NCBI GenBank assembly: GCA_052085365.1
Contig: JBQDFP010000016.1
Coordinates: 1-47,473 of the forward strand
Length of the DNA: 47,473 nucleotides
Reading direction: 5' to 3'
DNA from: Canibacter sp052085365
GTDB lineage: Bacteria > Actinomycetota > Actinomycetes > Actinomycetales > Microbacteriaceae
Each line of letters starts with the position of its first letter. The stretch's first letter is position 1. Made by a program: the position numbers and the translations under genes. Shown here one piece after another: positions 1 through 8,561 of this stretch. Under the pieces are notes generated by a model that did not search any database, had not been told where the DNA came from, and worked only from the letters and a program-made list of their open reading frames with translations.

Positions 1-309
1 TTCTCAAAGACCAGACACCCCCCGTAACGCCCCAACCAAGGAACCTCCGAGAAGCTGGCACCCATGACTGAATGATTGGATTTTGATTCATATCAAAACC
101 CGAGAAAATTCGTTCTGGGCCGGATCATAATCTTACTAGAAGATGAACTTCGAATCAAGTTCTGATCCTATCTGTTTGCTGCCCCGCTCTTTCGGCGTTG
201 CTGCCAACAGATGTCAACATTAATAGGCTCGAGATCCACCCCGCAACTCACTTACTTCCCGGGCGTGTCGACGGGGGTGTCTACTTCGTCGAATACCGCA
301 GGAGTTTGC
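1..309. other. Upstream region of tgt, no convincing gene
   Basis: I see no supported gene in these 309 bases. It contains a 7-bp inverted repeat at 81-98, a possible -10 box CATAAT at 126-131 with no clear -35 box, and a small inverted repeat GAACTT-N6-AAGTTC at 145-162. If transcription starts just after CATAAT, tgt would have an untranslated leader of about 170 nt, long for a housekeeping gene. The open frame from 211 into tgt has no ribosome binding site and its first 33 codons do not resemble TGT N-termini, so I treat them as non-coding. Confidence 0.5.
81..98. repeat. 7-bp inverted repeat, possible operator upstream of tgt
   Basis: TTTTGAT at 81-87 and ATCAAAA at 92-98 are perfect inverted arms separated by TCAT. 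The element is AT-rich and small, in the size range of a dimeric repressor site. It lies about 30 bp upstream of a possible -10 box for tgt. No regulator is assigned. Confidence 0.4.
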
Positions 310-1602
310 TTGAATGGTCCCATGAGTTCCACACCTACCCAACGCGACTTTTCCTTCACCGAGACAGCGAAGCTCACCTCTGGTGGCGCTTCGGGGTCGA
401 ATGATGCACCGCTTGGTCGCGCCGGAGTCATCAGCACTCCACACGGTGACATACACACCCCCGCCTTTATTCCAGTTGGAACAAAGGCGACCGTGAAAGC
501 CCTACTCCCCCGTGAAGTAAGAGAATTAGGCGGGCAGGCCGTGCTCGCCAACGCCTATCACTTGTTCCTACAACCAGGTAGCGACATCGTCGATGCGGCA
601 GGCGGGTTGGGTAAGTTCATGAATTGGGACGGCCCGACCTTCACCGACTCCGGCGGATTCCAGGTGATGTCGCTGGGAGTGGGCTTCAAGAAGGTTATCT
701 CCATGGCCACGTCTGAACACGAATCCGCCGCAGTCATTGCAAAAAATAAGGAACGTCTCGCCCAGGTCGATGAAGATGGCGTCACCTTCAAGTCGTACAT
801 TAACGGAGACACCCACCGATTCACGCCTGAAGTCTCCATGCAGGTGCAGCACCAGCTCGGTGCTGACATCATGTTCGCCTTTGATGAGCTCACCACGCTT
901 ATGAACACACGCGCCTATCAAGAAGACTCAGTTCTACGCACTGAACGATGGGCGCAACGGTGCCTTGACGAACACTGGCGACAGACGAAAGAGCGAGCTC
1001 ATCGCCCCTATCAGGCACTGTTTGGTGTCGTTCAAGGGGCTCAATACGAAGACTTACGGCGACAGGCCGCGAACGGGCTCGCTCATCTACGGGGCAAAGA
1101 GTTTGAAGAGTCTCAGTTTGATGGCTTCGGTATCGGTGGTGCCCTTGAGAAAACTCAACTCGGCGAAATCGTGTCCTGGGTCAGTGATGAACTCCCTGCG
1201 CACAAACCTCGCCACCTGCTGGGCTTGTCAGAACCCGACGACTTATTTGCTGGTGTCGCCGCAGGCGCGGACACATTCGACTGCGTTGCTCCATCCCGTC
1301 AAGCACGAGGGGGTTCGATGTATAGCCGTGACGGACGAGTCAACGCAAAATCTGCCAAGCAACGACGACGGTTTGAACCCCTTGAACCTGGCTGTGACTG
1401 CTTCACCTGCCAAAATTATGACGCGGCATATTTGCATCACTTGTTTAAAGCAAACGAAATCTTGGCGTCGACTCTTGCCACCATTCATAATGAACGATTC
1501 ATTGTTCGACTCGTTGACGATATTCGAGCATCGATATACAACAACACGTTCGCAGAGCTGCGCGACGAAACCCTCGGCCGGTACTACGCGTCGAAAGGCT
1601 GA
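310..1602 (+). CDS. tgt: tRNA-guanine transglycosylase (TGT), divergent actinobacterial type
   Basis: Exchanges guanine-34 of GUN-anticodon tRNAs for a queuosine-type base. I chose TTG at 310 (430 aa) because AGGAG at 300-304 sits 5 nt upstream; ATG 322 is the alternative. Visible residues: DSGGF near 113-117, the second active-site aspartate in FDCV near 324, and a zinc site C362/C364/C367/H393. The substrate pocket is unusual. The FDEC motif of characterised bacterial enzymes is FDELT (192-196), the GGLAVGE segment is GGALEKT (about 276-282), and LMGVG is LLGLS (303-307). The base accepted is therefore uncertain. Its 3' end overlaps the convergent oxidoreductase gene by 19 bp. A YhhQ transporter gene lies near the right end of the window. 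Confidence 0.93.
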   Translation: MNGPMSSTPTQRDFSFTETAKLTSGGASGSNDAPLGRAGVISTPHGDIHTPAFIPVGTKATVKALLPREVRELGGQAVLANAYHLFLQPGSDIVDAAGGLGKFMNWDGPTFTDSGGFQVMSLGVGFKKVISMATSEHESAAVIAKNKERLAQVDEDGVTFKSYINGDTHRFTPEVSMQVQHQLGADIMFAFDELTTLMNTRAYQEDSVLRTERWAQRCLDEHWRQTKERAHRPYQALFGVVQGAQYEDLRRQAANGLAHLRGKEFEESQFDGFGIGGALEKTQLGEIVSWVSDELPAHKPRHLLGLSEPDDLFAGVAAGADTFDCVAPSRQARGGSMYSRDGRVNAKSAKQRRRFEPLEPGCDCFTCQNYDAAYLHHLFKANEILASTLATIHNERFIVRLVDDIRASIYNNTFAELRDETLGRYYASKG

Positions 1603-2570
1603 AAGTCTAGATCTCTGACAATGCTTGCGGCAGTGCGTGCACCATCGCCCGCGGCGATAATAAGTTGTTCTGGTCCTGGGGGAACAATGTCTCCGGCAGC
1701 GTAGAGTCCCCGAGTTGCAGTCTGCGCGTCATGGCCGACATGTACCAACCCCCAATCATCTACCTCGATCGCAAGATCTCGAAGGAAGCTTAATGGTGCA
1801 TACCATTTCGGCCTCACGAAGCCGCCAACTCGAGGTATCACTTCTCCATCTTCAAGGAGAACACCCGTCATTTCTGCACGGACCCCAAGGATGTCTGAAA
1901 TCCGTCGCCGTTCGACACGCACGTCGCGCGCATTCAAAAAAGACTCCTGCTCAGGAGTGATCGCATCAGAGCCATGCGTAAACACAATCAGGTCTTCCGA
2001 GAATCGTCGAAGAGTGACCGCACGCTCAAACAGGTCACTTGTTTCACCAATGAGCGCAATTGGTGTATCTCGCTTCTCAAATGCGTCACACGCAATACAA
2101 CTATGCAGTGCCGTGCCGTAATACGCCCGAATCGTAGGCAGTTCAGGAAGCAACTCTTTCAACCCAACAGCAAGAACCACGCGTCGAGCCACGTACTGTT
2201 CTGCACGTTTTCCGCGGAGGGTCTCCCCTGACACACGGAATCCAAGTCCGTCTCGGAAGCCGAGATCGTTCGCGTCCTGCGTGTCTAACTGTTCAAGCCC
2301 CAGTACATTCAGCTGTTTGAAGGATGCTGTGCTGTAACTTTCAAATTCCTCGCGCCCTAAACGCCGTAACTCAAGCGGCGAGATTCCATCCCTCGTGAGG
2401 AATCCATGTGCTTGCAGCGTGACGGAATGTCTCGGTCGGTTGCTGTCCACGATAAGCACCCTCAAGCGTGAACGCACGAGCTGCAGTCCCGCCGAGAGTC
2501 CTCCCGGGCCGGCACCAATAATGACAACATCGAAGGGTGGGGTTGTCACCTGTTTCTGCGAGAGTGTCAA
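1584..2570 (-). CDS. Thioredoxin-reductase-like FAD/NAD(P) oxidoreductase
   Basis: A 328-aa two-dinucleotide-domain flavoprotein. The FAD-binding GAGPGG is at residues 19-24 and the redox pair C158-I-A-C161 is followed by D162, as in thioredoxin reductases. A late acidic-Gly segment (AAGDIVPPGPEQ) closes the FAD fold. It probably passes electrons from NADPH to a disulfide partner, but no thioredoxin gene is nearby, so the partner is unknown. The start is TTG, with its TTGA overlapping the gltX stop by 4 bp, which suggests translational coupling to gltX. GTG at codon 8 is an alternative start. The tail runs 19 bp into the 3' end of tgt on the other strand. Confidence 0.82.
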   Translation of the reverse strand: MTLSQKQVTTPPFDVVIIGAGPGGLSAGLQLVRSRLRVLIVDSNRPRHSVTLQAHGFLTRDGISPLELRRLGREEFESYSTASFKQLNVLGLEQLDTQDANDLGFRDGLGFRVSGETLRGKRAEQYVARRVVLAVGLKELLPELPTIRAYYGTALHSCIACDAFEKRDTPIALIGETSDLFERAVTLRRFSEDLIVFTHGSDAITPEQESFLNARDVRVERRRISDILGVRAEMTGVLLEDGEVIPRVGGFVRPKWYAPLSFLRDLAIEVDDWGLVHVGHDAQTATRGLYAAGDIVPPGPEQLIIAAGDGARTAASIVRDLDFQPFDA

Positions 2571-4099
2571 GCTGATGACTCACTGAGGTGACCGTGAAGT
2601 TTTTGCAATCTCGCGATTGTGTCGCTCTTACCAATGAGCTCACAAGATTCAAATAGCGGAGGAGAAACTCGGCGTCCGGAGACCGCTACGCGTACAGGGC
2701 CAAACGCGAGACGAGGTTTCAACCCGAGATTATCGACAAGTGCGGTCTGCAACGCCGCATGAATTTCGTCGGTCTTCCACGAGTCTTCGTCAAGAGATTC
2801 GAGCGCAGAAACCGCCGCTTCAAGTACTTGAGGGGCGTCATCTTTGAGCGACTTCAACGCATCTGGTTCCCAGGCCAAACGTTCTGCAGAGCTAAAGAGG
2901 AATCCCATCATCCCGACGACATCACTCAAAACAACGATACGGCTTTGCACCAGTGGCGCAGCTGCACGAATAATGCGATGCTGCTCTTCAGTTGGTTCCA
3001 GGGTCAACGCACCCGCACCAATCAAGTACGGCAGAATACGTTGAGCAAAATCTTCGGTATCGAGCATACGAATATGCTCGGCGTTAATCGCATCAGCTTT
3101 CTTTTGGTCGAACCGGGCGGGGTTCGGGTTGACGTTAACAATGTCAAAACGCTCGATCATTTGTTCTTGTGTGAAGATATCTTCATCGGCGGAGAACGAC
3201 CAGCCGAGAAGAGACAGATAGTTCAGGAGACCTTCCGGAATAAATCCGCGGTCACGGTGGTGCAGCAGATTCGCCTCAGGGTCACGTTTCGAGAGTTTCT
3301 TGTTGCCCTCACCCATAACGTACGGCAGATGGCCGAATTGTGGAATCGCTTTCGCAACACCAACTTTCACCAGCGCGTGGTACAGCGCGATTTGGCGGGG
3401 AGTAGACGACAAGAGGTCCTCGCCACGAAGCACATGAGTGATGCCCATAAGCGCATCATCCACTGGGTTCACCAGCGTGTAGAGCGGTGCCCCGTTGGGG
3501 CGTACGACAACAAAGTCAATTGTGGATCCCGCAGCGAATGAAATATCGCCTCGTACCAGGTCGGAAAACGACAGGTCGAGATCGTCGGGCACTCGGAAGC
3601 GGAGCGCAGGCTTTCTTCCTTCTTCGCGAAAAGCTTTTCGCTGTTCCTCGGTTAAGTCACGGTCGAAGTTGTCATATCCCAACTGCTTCGGACGCCCATT
3701 TGCTGCATTTCGGGCATCGATTTCTTCCGCGGTTGAGTAGCTCTCGTAGAGATAACCCGCTTCGATCAGCTGTGTAATTACTGTTTGATAGATTTCACCA
3801 CGCTGCGACTGTCGGTACGGGCCGTCCTCGCCACCCGCGTCGATTCCTTCATCCCAGTCGAGGCCAAGCCAACGAAGCGAATCGAGGATTTGCGCGTAGC
3901 TCTCCTCGTTATCACGTGCAGCATCGGTGTCTTCTATGCGAAAGACAAACGTGCCGCCAGTGTGGCGCGCATATGCCCAGTTGAACAGCGCAGTGCGCAC
4001 CATTCCAACGTGGGGCGTGCCCGTAGGCGAAGGGCAAAATCGAACGCGAACGTCGCTGCCGGTGGCTTGTGAAAACTGGGGTGTTACGTGCTCAGACAT
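2567..4099 (-). CDS. gltX: Glutamate-tRNA ligase
   Basis: Class I aminoacyl-tRNA synthetase that charges tRNA with glutamate; 510 aa from ATG 4099. A longer open frame exists upstream, but family members begin just before the VRVRFCPSPTG segment. The HIGH-type motif is HVGM at residues 30-33, RIEDTD follows, and the KMSKS-type motif is KLSKR near residue 270. Actinobacteria generally use a non-discriminating GluRS with GatCAB; I infer that here without proof. The partial tRNA-Glu(CTC) at the right edge would be a substrate. The gene follows a LysR gene by 56 bp and overlaps the next gene by 4 bp. Confidence 0.97.
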   Translation of the reverse strand: MSEHVTPQFSQATGSDVRVRFCPSPTGTPHVGMVRTALFNWAYARHTGGTFVFRIEDTDAARDNEESYAQILDSLRWLGLDWDEGIDAGGEDGPYRQSQRGEIYQTVITQLIEAGYLYESYSTAEEIDARNAANGRPKQLGYDNFDRDLTEEQRKAFREEGRKPALRFRVPDDLDLSFSDLVRGDISFAAGSTIDFVVVRPNGAPLYTLVNPVDDALMGITHVLRGEDLLSSTPRQIALYHALVKVGVAKAIPQFGHLPYVMGEGNKKLSKRDPEANLLHHRDRGFIPEGLLNYLSLLGWSFSADEDIFTQEQMIERFDIVNVNPNPARFDQKKADAINAEHIRMLDTEDFAQRILPYLIGAGALTLEPTEEQHRIIRAAAPLVQSRIVVLSDVVGMMGFLFSSAERLAWEPDALKSLKDDAPQVLEAAVSALESLDEDSWKTDEIHAALQTALVDNLGLKPRLAFGPVRVAVSGRRVSPPLFESCELIGKSDTIARLQKLHGHLSESSA

Positions 4100-4155
4100 C
4101 AGGTCCCATCTTAGCCCGTCGCGGCTGGAAGGGTGCGACCCGGCTCTGAACTTCC

Positions 4156-5118
4156 TTAATTCAGCGGAGTGAGATGCCATTTTCCAGCATCAACGTGCTC
4201 AAGCAGGTGACGAATCGCTTTTACTTGTGGGCTTTCAGTTGAGGTGTCCATCGATACGAGCCCAATCGTGCGCAGACGTGGCGGATCAAGCGGCAACGCA
4301 ACAGCGCCTTCGGGCACTCCGCGCATACTCGCAAGTGCTAGCGCCGGAACCATAGCCACAGCACCCCCTGCAGCAACCATCGCAACCATCGCCGGAACGT
4401 TGTCGGTTTCTTGCACAATGTCGGGGTCAAAGCCGTGTTCTGCTGCGGCTGTGAGCAGGTTTCCGCGACATTTTTCACAACCGGCAATCCAGTGTTGAGT
4501 GGCAAAGTCGCCGAGATTCGCAGCGTGTGTCTGTTCTGGCTCTTGCGCATCCTGGGGAACAACCATGCGCAGCTCCTCATGCCACAACGGATGCAGCACG
4601 CTCCCCGCCGGCACATCGGTGGTGTTGGCATAGTCGAAGATGATCGCAGCGTCCACTTCGCCTCGCGACAGCATTCCGAGCGCCTCGGGAGGTTCTGCTT
4701 CTCGATATTCGAGCCGCATGTCTCCCGGTTCGTTTGAGAGGGCCTGCATCATTTCGGGAACAATCGTCGCGGATGCTGATGGAAAACCTACGACTCGCAG
4801 GATCCCCCCACGACCTCCGCGGAGATCTTCAATTTTCTCGAGTGCAATGTCGATCTCTTTAACGACTTTAGCGCCGTGCTGCGCGAGAATCTGGCCCGCC
4901 TGGGTCAGTCGGATTCCTCTGCCGCTGCGTTCAATAACTGGAACGTTCAGCCTGGTTTCTACACGTTTGATGCGCTGACTCACTGCGGGCTGACTTAATC
5001 CCAAGTGCTGTGCCGCGGCAGTCAACGACCCCATCTGCGCAAGCGCGTGTATGACTCTCAGCTCACTCGAATCGAGAGTAGTAGCTACCGGGTCTTGCAC
5101 GCTGACGGTGTTGTTCAT
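4156..5118 (-). CDS. LysR-family transcriptional regulator
   Basis: A 320-aa LysR-type regulator. The N-terminal winged helix-turn-helix occupies about residues 18-77, including LTAAAQHLGLSQPAVSQRI. A periplasmic-binding-protein-like effector domain (about 105-305) follows, with a CEKC cysteine pair near its middle. The effector and targets cannot be read from sequence. It lies between rlmN (28 bp upstream, same strand) and gltX, so it does not have the usual divergent partner gene. AAAGGA lies about 10 nt before the ATG. LysR proteins often autoregulate, but no clear T-N11-A site was located. Confidence 0.88.
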   Translation of the reverse strand: MNNTVSVQDPVATTLDSSELRVIHALAQMGSLTAAAQHLGLSQPAVSQRIKRVETRLNVPVIERSGRGIRLTQAGQILAQHGAKVVKEIDIALEKIEDLRGGRGGILRVVGFPSASATIVPEMMQALSNEPGDMRLEYREAEPPEALGMLSRGEVDAAIIFDYANTTDVPAGSVLHPLWHEELRMVVPQDAQEPEQTHAANLGDFATQHWIAGCEKCRGNLLTAAAEHGFDPDIVQETDNVPAMVAMVAAGGAVAMVPALALASMRGVPEGAVALPLDPPRLRTIGLVSMDTSTESPQVKAIRHLLEHVDAGKWHLTPLN

Positions 5119-5146
5119 TGGGGATTATTCCTTTGGGTGGTCACAG

Positions 5147-6484
5147 CTAAGCGGATGGAGCGTTGGCTGTGGCACGTTGAGCATCCTCACGGTCGGATTC
5201 GGTCGCAACAAGTTGGCCACATGCGCCATCAATTTCTTTACCCCGAGTGTCGCGTAGCGTCGTCGGGATACCGCGGTCATTCAATCTGCGGACAAACTCC
5301 GCAGTCACATCCGGCTCAGATGATGTCCAGATAGATCCCGGAGTTGGGTTCAGAGGAATTGGATTCACATGCACCCAGCCTCTCCCACGCTCGTTCAGTT
5401 TGTCCGCAAGCAAATCAGCACGCCATGCGTGATCATTCATATCTTTGATGAGTGCATACTCAATCGAGACTCGACGGCCAGTTTTCTCAAAATAGTTACG
5501 TGCGGCGTCAAGCACCTCATCCACTTTCCAGCGACTATTGACCGGGATGAGATCATCTCTGAGCTCATCATCTGGAGCATGGAGGGATAACGCGAACGTG
5601 AGCGGAATGTCTTCTTCAGCGAGTTTACGAATTGCAGGCGCTAGCCCGACGGTTGACACAGTAATGCCCCGTGCACTCATCGCAAGACCTTCTGGAGCTG
5701 GCGCAACCATTCTGTGCACCGCGTTCATCACACGCTTATAGTTTGCTAGCGGTTCACCCATGCCCATGAAAACGATATTGCCAACCCGTTCGGGCTCTGC
5801 CCCGTTACCTGCCTGGCGACCAATGCCCAGGCCGCCTTCACGGATTACACGGTTTGCCGCAACAATTTGCGCAAGAATCTCAGCGGTTGACATATTTCGA
5901 GTCAGGCCCGCTTGGCCGGTCGCGCAAAACGGACAGTTCATGCCGCATCCGCACTGGCTTGAAACACACAGGGTGATGCGCCCCGGATAACGCATTAGTA
6001 CGGATTCGACGAGTGCACCGTCGAACAGACGCCAAAGAAATTTGACCGTTGCCCCGTCATCTGTCGTGAGCCTTTTTACCTCAGTCAACAGTGGCGGCAT
6101 CATGTCATTTACAAGCTCTTCGCGAGTTTCCAGTGGCAGGTCTGTCATCTCGTTTGGATCAGCAGTGTAGTGCTCGAAGAAATGAGTGGAGAGCTGTTTT
6201 GCCCGAAACGCAGGGTAACCGAGCTCTTTCACTTTTTCTTGACGCTCCTGCAGCGTCATATCTGCCAGGTGCACCGGTGGCTGTTTCACGCGAGGCTGGG
6301 CAAACTGTAGGGAGGGGCGACCGTCTGGCGCAGTAAGCTGTTTCCAACCTTCTGTTTTTGGTCGCACTTGGGCACGCTGGGCGTCACGCGCTCGAGCCGT
6401 AGCAGATTTCTTGCCGGTGGTGCGCAGTTCACCAGATACGCTTCGTACACCGGAACGCTTGTGGTTTAGATTTGTGGGATCCAT
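5147..6484 (-). CDS. rlmN: Dual-specificity 23S rRNA/tRNA adenine-C2 methyltransferase RlmN
   Basis: Radical SAM enzyme that methylates C2 of A2503 in 23S rRNA and of A37 in some tRNAs. The iron-sulfur cysteines are in CGMNCPFC, and the mono-methylated catalytic cysteine is in the C-terminal GACGQL. The MGMGEPLANY segment is also present. The protein is 445 aa, longer than the E. coli enzyme (384 aa). The extra N-terminal part (about 1-70) is basic and then leads into PRVKQPPVHLAD, a style I recognise from Microbacteriaceae, so I kept the ATG at 6484. The exact start is less certain than the identity. Confidence 0.95.
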   Translation of the reverse strand: MDPTNLNHKRSGVRSVSGELRTTGKKSATARARDAQRAQVRPKTEGWKQLTAPDGRPSLQFAQPRVKQPPVHLADMTLQERQEKVKELGYPAFRAKQLSTHFFEHYTADPNEMTDLPLETREELVNDMMPPLLTEVKRLTTDDGATVKFLWRLFDGALVESVLMRYPGRITLCVSSQCGCGMNCPFCATGQAGLTRNMSTAEILAQIVAANRVIREGGLGIGRQAGNGAEPERVGNIVFMGMGEPLANYKRVMNAVHRMVAPAPEGLAMSARGITVSTVGLAPAIRKLAEEDIPLTFALSLHAPDDELRDDLIPVNSRWKVDEVLDAARNYFEKTGRRVSIEYALIKDMNDHAWRADLLADKLNERGRGWVHVNPIPLNPTPGSIWTSSEPDVTAEFVRRLNDRGIPTTLRDTRGKEIDGACGQLVATESDREDAQRATANAPSA

Positions 6485-6538
6485 CGTCGCCTATTGTCTC
6501 ACGCTTCGAGGTTTCCGGGGTAGCGCTGAAACCGCGTG

Positions 6539-7327
6539 CTATTTCACGAGGTTGGGGAGTTTCCCGATGCCATCAATTTCCACTTCAACGGTGTCACCTT
6601 CATTGAGTTTCCCTACCCCGGCTGGGGTTCCCGTCAGGATCACATCTCCGGGCAGGAGGGTAAACGCAGCGGACGCATATTCAACAATTTTTTCAATGCT
6701 GTGTACCATCAAATCAGTTGTGGAATCCTGTCGGATTTCACCGTTTACCCGCGTAGTAAGCTGAACCGTTTCAGGAAGCTCGGTTTCGATGACGGGACCG
6801 AGCGGACAAAACGTGTCAAAACCTTTTGCTCGCGCCCACTGACCGTCAGCGATCTGGATATCTCTCGCCGACACATCATTCGCGCAGGTGTAACCAAAAA
6901 TAACTTCGTTTGCGCGCGATGCAGGAACATCTTTCGCCACCGCCCCGATAATGACAGCCAGCTCACCTTCAAACTCCACACGATCTGACACATTGGGGCG
7001 CACGATCGCATCACCCGGTCCAACTACCGAAGTGTTCGGTTTCAAAAAGAGCAACGGCTGCTCAGGAACAGTGCCGTCGCCGGTGGCTCCGCTCATTTCT
7101 TCAACGTGTTCGACATAGTTTTTGCCGACGCACACTATTTTTGAGCGGGGAATAACCGGCGCAAGAATCTGCACGTCTTCAAATTTGAACCGGCGGCCGG
7201 TCGTGTCGTAATCGCCAAGAATTGGGTCAGAAACAAGCTCTACCAGTTCAACACCGCTGCCGTCTTCAGCTGTATCAAGGATGCCAAATGTGATCGCGTC
7301 GTCGGTTCGGAATCGTGCAATTTTCAT
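6539..7327 (-). CDS. Fumarylacetoacetate hydrolase (FAH)-family protein
   Basis: A 262-aa protein of the FAH fold, which includes 2-hydroxyhepta-2,4-diene-1,7-dioate isomerases, fumarylpyruvate hydrolases and oxaloacetate decarboxylases. Metal ligands are visible as the E-x-E of VEFEGELAV and the aspartate of CANDVSARD. The C-terminal TGTPAGVG is typical. The start is set by AAGGAAG at 7333-7339 just before ATG 7327; an upstream ATG at 7366 lacks such a site. The substrate is unknown. A gene of this family near gltX is common in Micrococcales, but the linkage does not define a pathway. Confidence 0.88.
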   Translation of the reverse strand: MKIARFRTDDAITFGILDTAEDGSGVELVELVSDPILGDYDTTGRRFKFEDVQILAPVIPRSKIVCVGKNYVEHVEEMSGATGDGTVPEQPLLFLKPNTSVVGPGDAIVRPNVSDRVEFEGELAVIIGAVAKDVPASRANEVIFGYTCANDVSARDIQIADGQWARAKGFDTFCPLGPVIETELPETVQLTTRVNGEIRQDSTTDLMVHSIEKIVEYASAAFTLLPGDVILTGTPAGVGKLNEGDTVEVEIDGIGKLPNLVK

Positions 7328-7397
7328 CTGAGCTTCCTTAATCTCTTGAGACAACCTCGTCGCCACGGGCGATCGTTATCGTGCGTCAGGCAGTTGA

Positions 7398-8495
7398 CTA
7401 TGTTTCCGCTGGAACAGCCACTGTAACCCATTCGTGCGGGTCGGTACGGTCGCCGTACTGGATGCCTGTGAGTTCATTCCGCAGTGACATCGTGAGCTCT
7501 CCGGGTGCCCGCTCGCCATAATCAACCAGAAGACCGTCTTCGCTGTGCAGAGATCCAATCGGTGTGATTACCGCAGCAGTGCCGCAGGCAAACGCCTCGA
7601 TAATCGAGCCGTCTTGAACGCCGCTGATCCACTCGTTCACTCCGACGCGGCGCTCTTCGACCGTCAGGCCACGATCTTTCGCGAGTTGAATCAGGCTCGC
7701 GCGAGTGATTCCGGGAAGGATATTTCCGTTGAGTTCGGGGGTAATGAGCGTGTTGTCATTACGCACCAAGAAAAAGTTCATGCCACCGAGTTCATCGATA
7801 CGGTCATTATCGGCGCCATCGGTGAATAGCACTTGGTCGCAGCCATTCTCGGCTGCGATATTTTGTGGCAGAAGTGATGATGCATAATTACCACCGCACT
7901 TCGCGGAACCAGTCCCGCCAGAGCCTGCACGTGACAACGTATTTGACAGCCAGATCGACACCGGGTGAAGACCACCAGCAAAGTAGGCACCCGACGGGCT
8001 TGCGATGATCAAAAAACGAACGCGCTGAGCGGAACGCACTCCCAGAAAGCTTTCGTCAGCAATCAAAAATGGACGAATGTAGAGTGTCTGATCATCGCCG
8101 CCCGGAACCCAATCCTTGTCAATCTCAACAAGGGCCGTTACTGAATCAACGAAGAGATCTACAGGAACCTCGGGTAACGCCATGCGTCTGGCAGACTGGC
8201 GGAGTCGTTCAGCGTTCTGCTCGGGACGAAATAATGCGATGCTCCCGTCCGCACGTCGATATGCCTTGAGACCTTCGAATATTTCCTGTCCATAGTGCAA
8301 CACCGACGATGCGGGATCCATTAACAGTGGCCCGTACGGCAATATTTCTGGTTGTTGCCAGCCTGTTTCCTGCTCCCACACGACTGAGACCATGTGATCG
8401 GTGAACCCTTTGCCGAAGCCAGGGTTAGCGAGAATCGCTTCGCGGTCGCTCACTGGCTTACGCTCTGCTTCTGTGATCTTAAATTCAGTGGTCAT
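7398..8495 (-). CDS. ilvE: Branched-chain-amino-acid aminotransferase
   Basis: PLP enzyme interconverting leucine, isoleucine and valine with their 2-oxo acids; 365 aa from ATG 8495. The PLP lysine is in GSAKCGGNYA. YIRPFLIADE and the ELGGMNFF segment are typical of the larger class of BCATs found in actinobacteria. The in-frame start at 8537 would add 14 residues that look non-native. It lies 66 bp downstream of leuB on the same strand, so the last two steps of leucine synthesis are adjacent and probably co-transcribed. leuC and leuD are at the far right of the window. Confidence 0.96.
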   Translation of the reverse strand: MTTEFKITEAERKPVSDREAILANPGFGKGFTDHMVSVVWEQETGWQQPEILPYGPLLMDPASSVLHYGQEIFEGLKAYRRADGSIALFRPEQNAERLRQSARRMALPEVPVDLFVDSVTALVEIDKDWVPGGDDQTLYIRPFLIADESFLGVRSAQRVRFLIIASPSGAYFAGGLHPVSIWLSNTLSRAGSGGTGSAKCGGNYASSLLPQNIAAENGCDQVLFTDGADNDRIDELGGMNFFLVRNDNTLITPELNGNILPGITRASLIQLAKDRGLTVEERRVGVNEWISGVQDGSIIEAFACGTAAVITPIGSLHSEDGLLVDYGERAPGELTMSLRNELTGIQYGDRTDPHEWVTVAVPAET

Positions 8496-8561
8496 TCGAC
8501 ATATTCTTTTCTTCAGTCGTTGCGGTGGGCACCGCATGAATTAATGAGTGAGTTCTGCACC

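Noticed and set aside
1..65. Minus-strand open frame from an ATG at 65 running off the left edge
   Set aside because: Only 21 codons are visible, there is no ribosome binding site before the ATG, and the residues match nothing I recognise.
6510..6533. GGTTTC/GAAACC inverted repeat between the FAH-family gene and rlmN
   Set aside because: Only a 6-bp stem with a 12-nt loop and no T-run; too weak to call a terminator.
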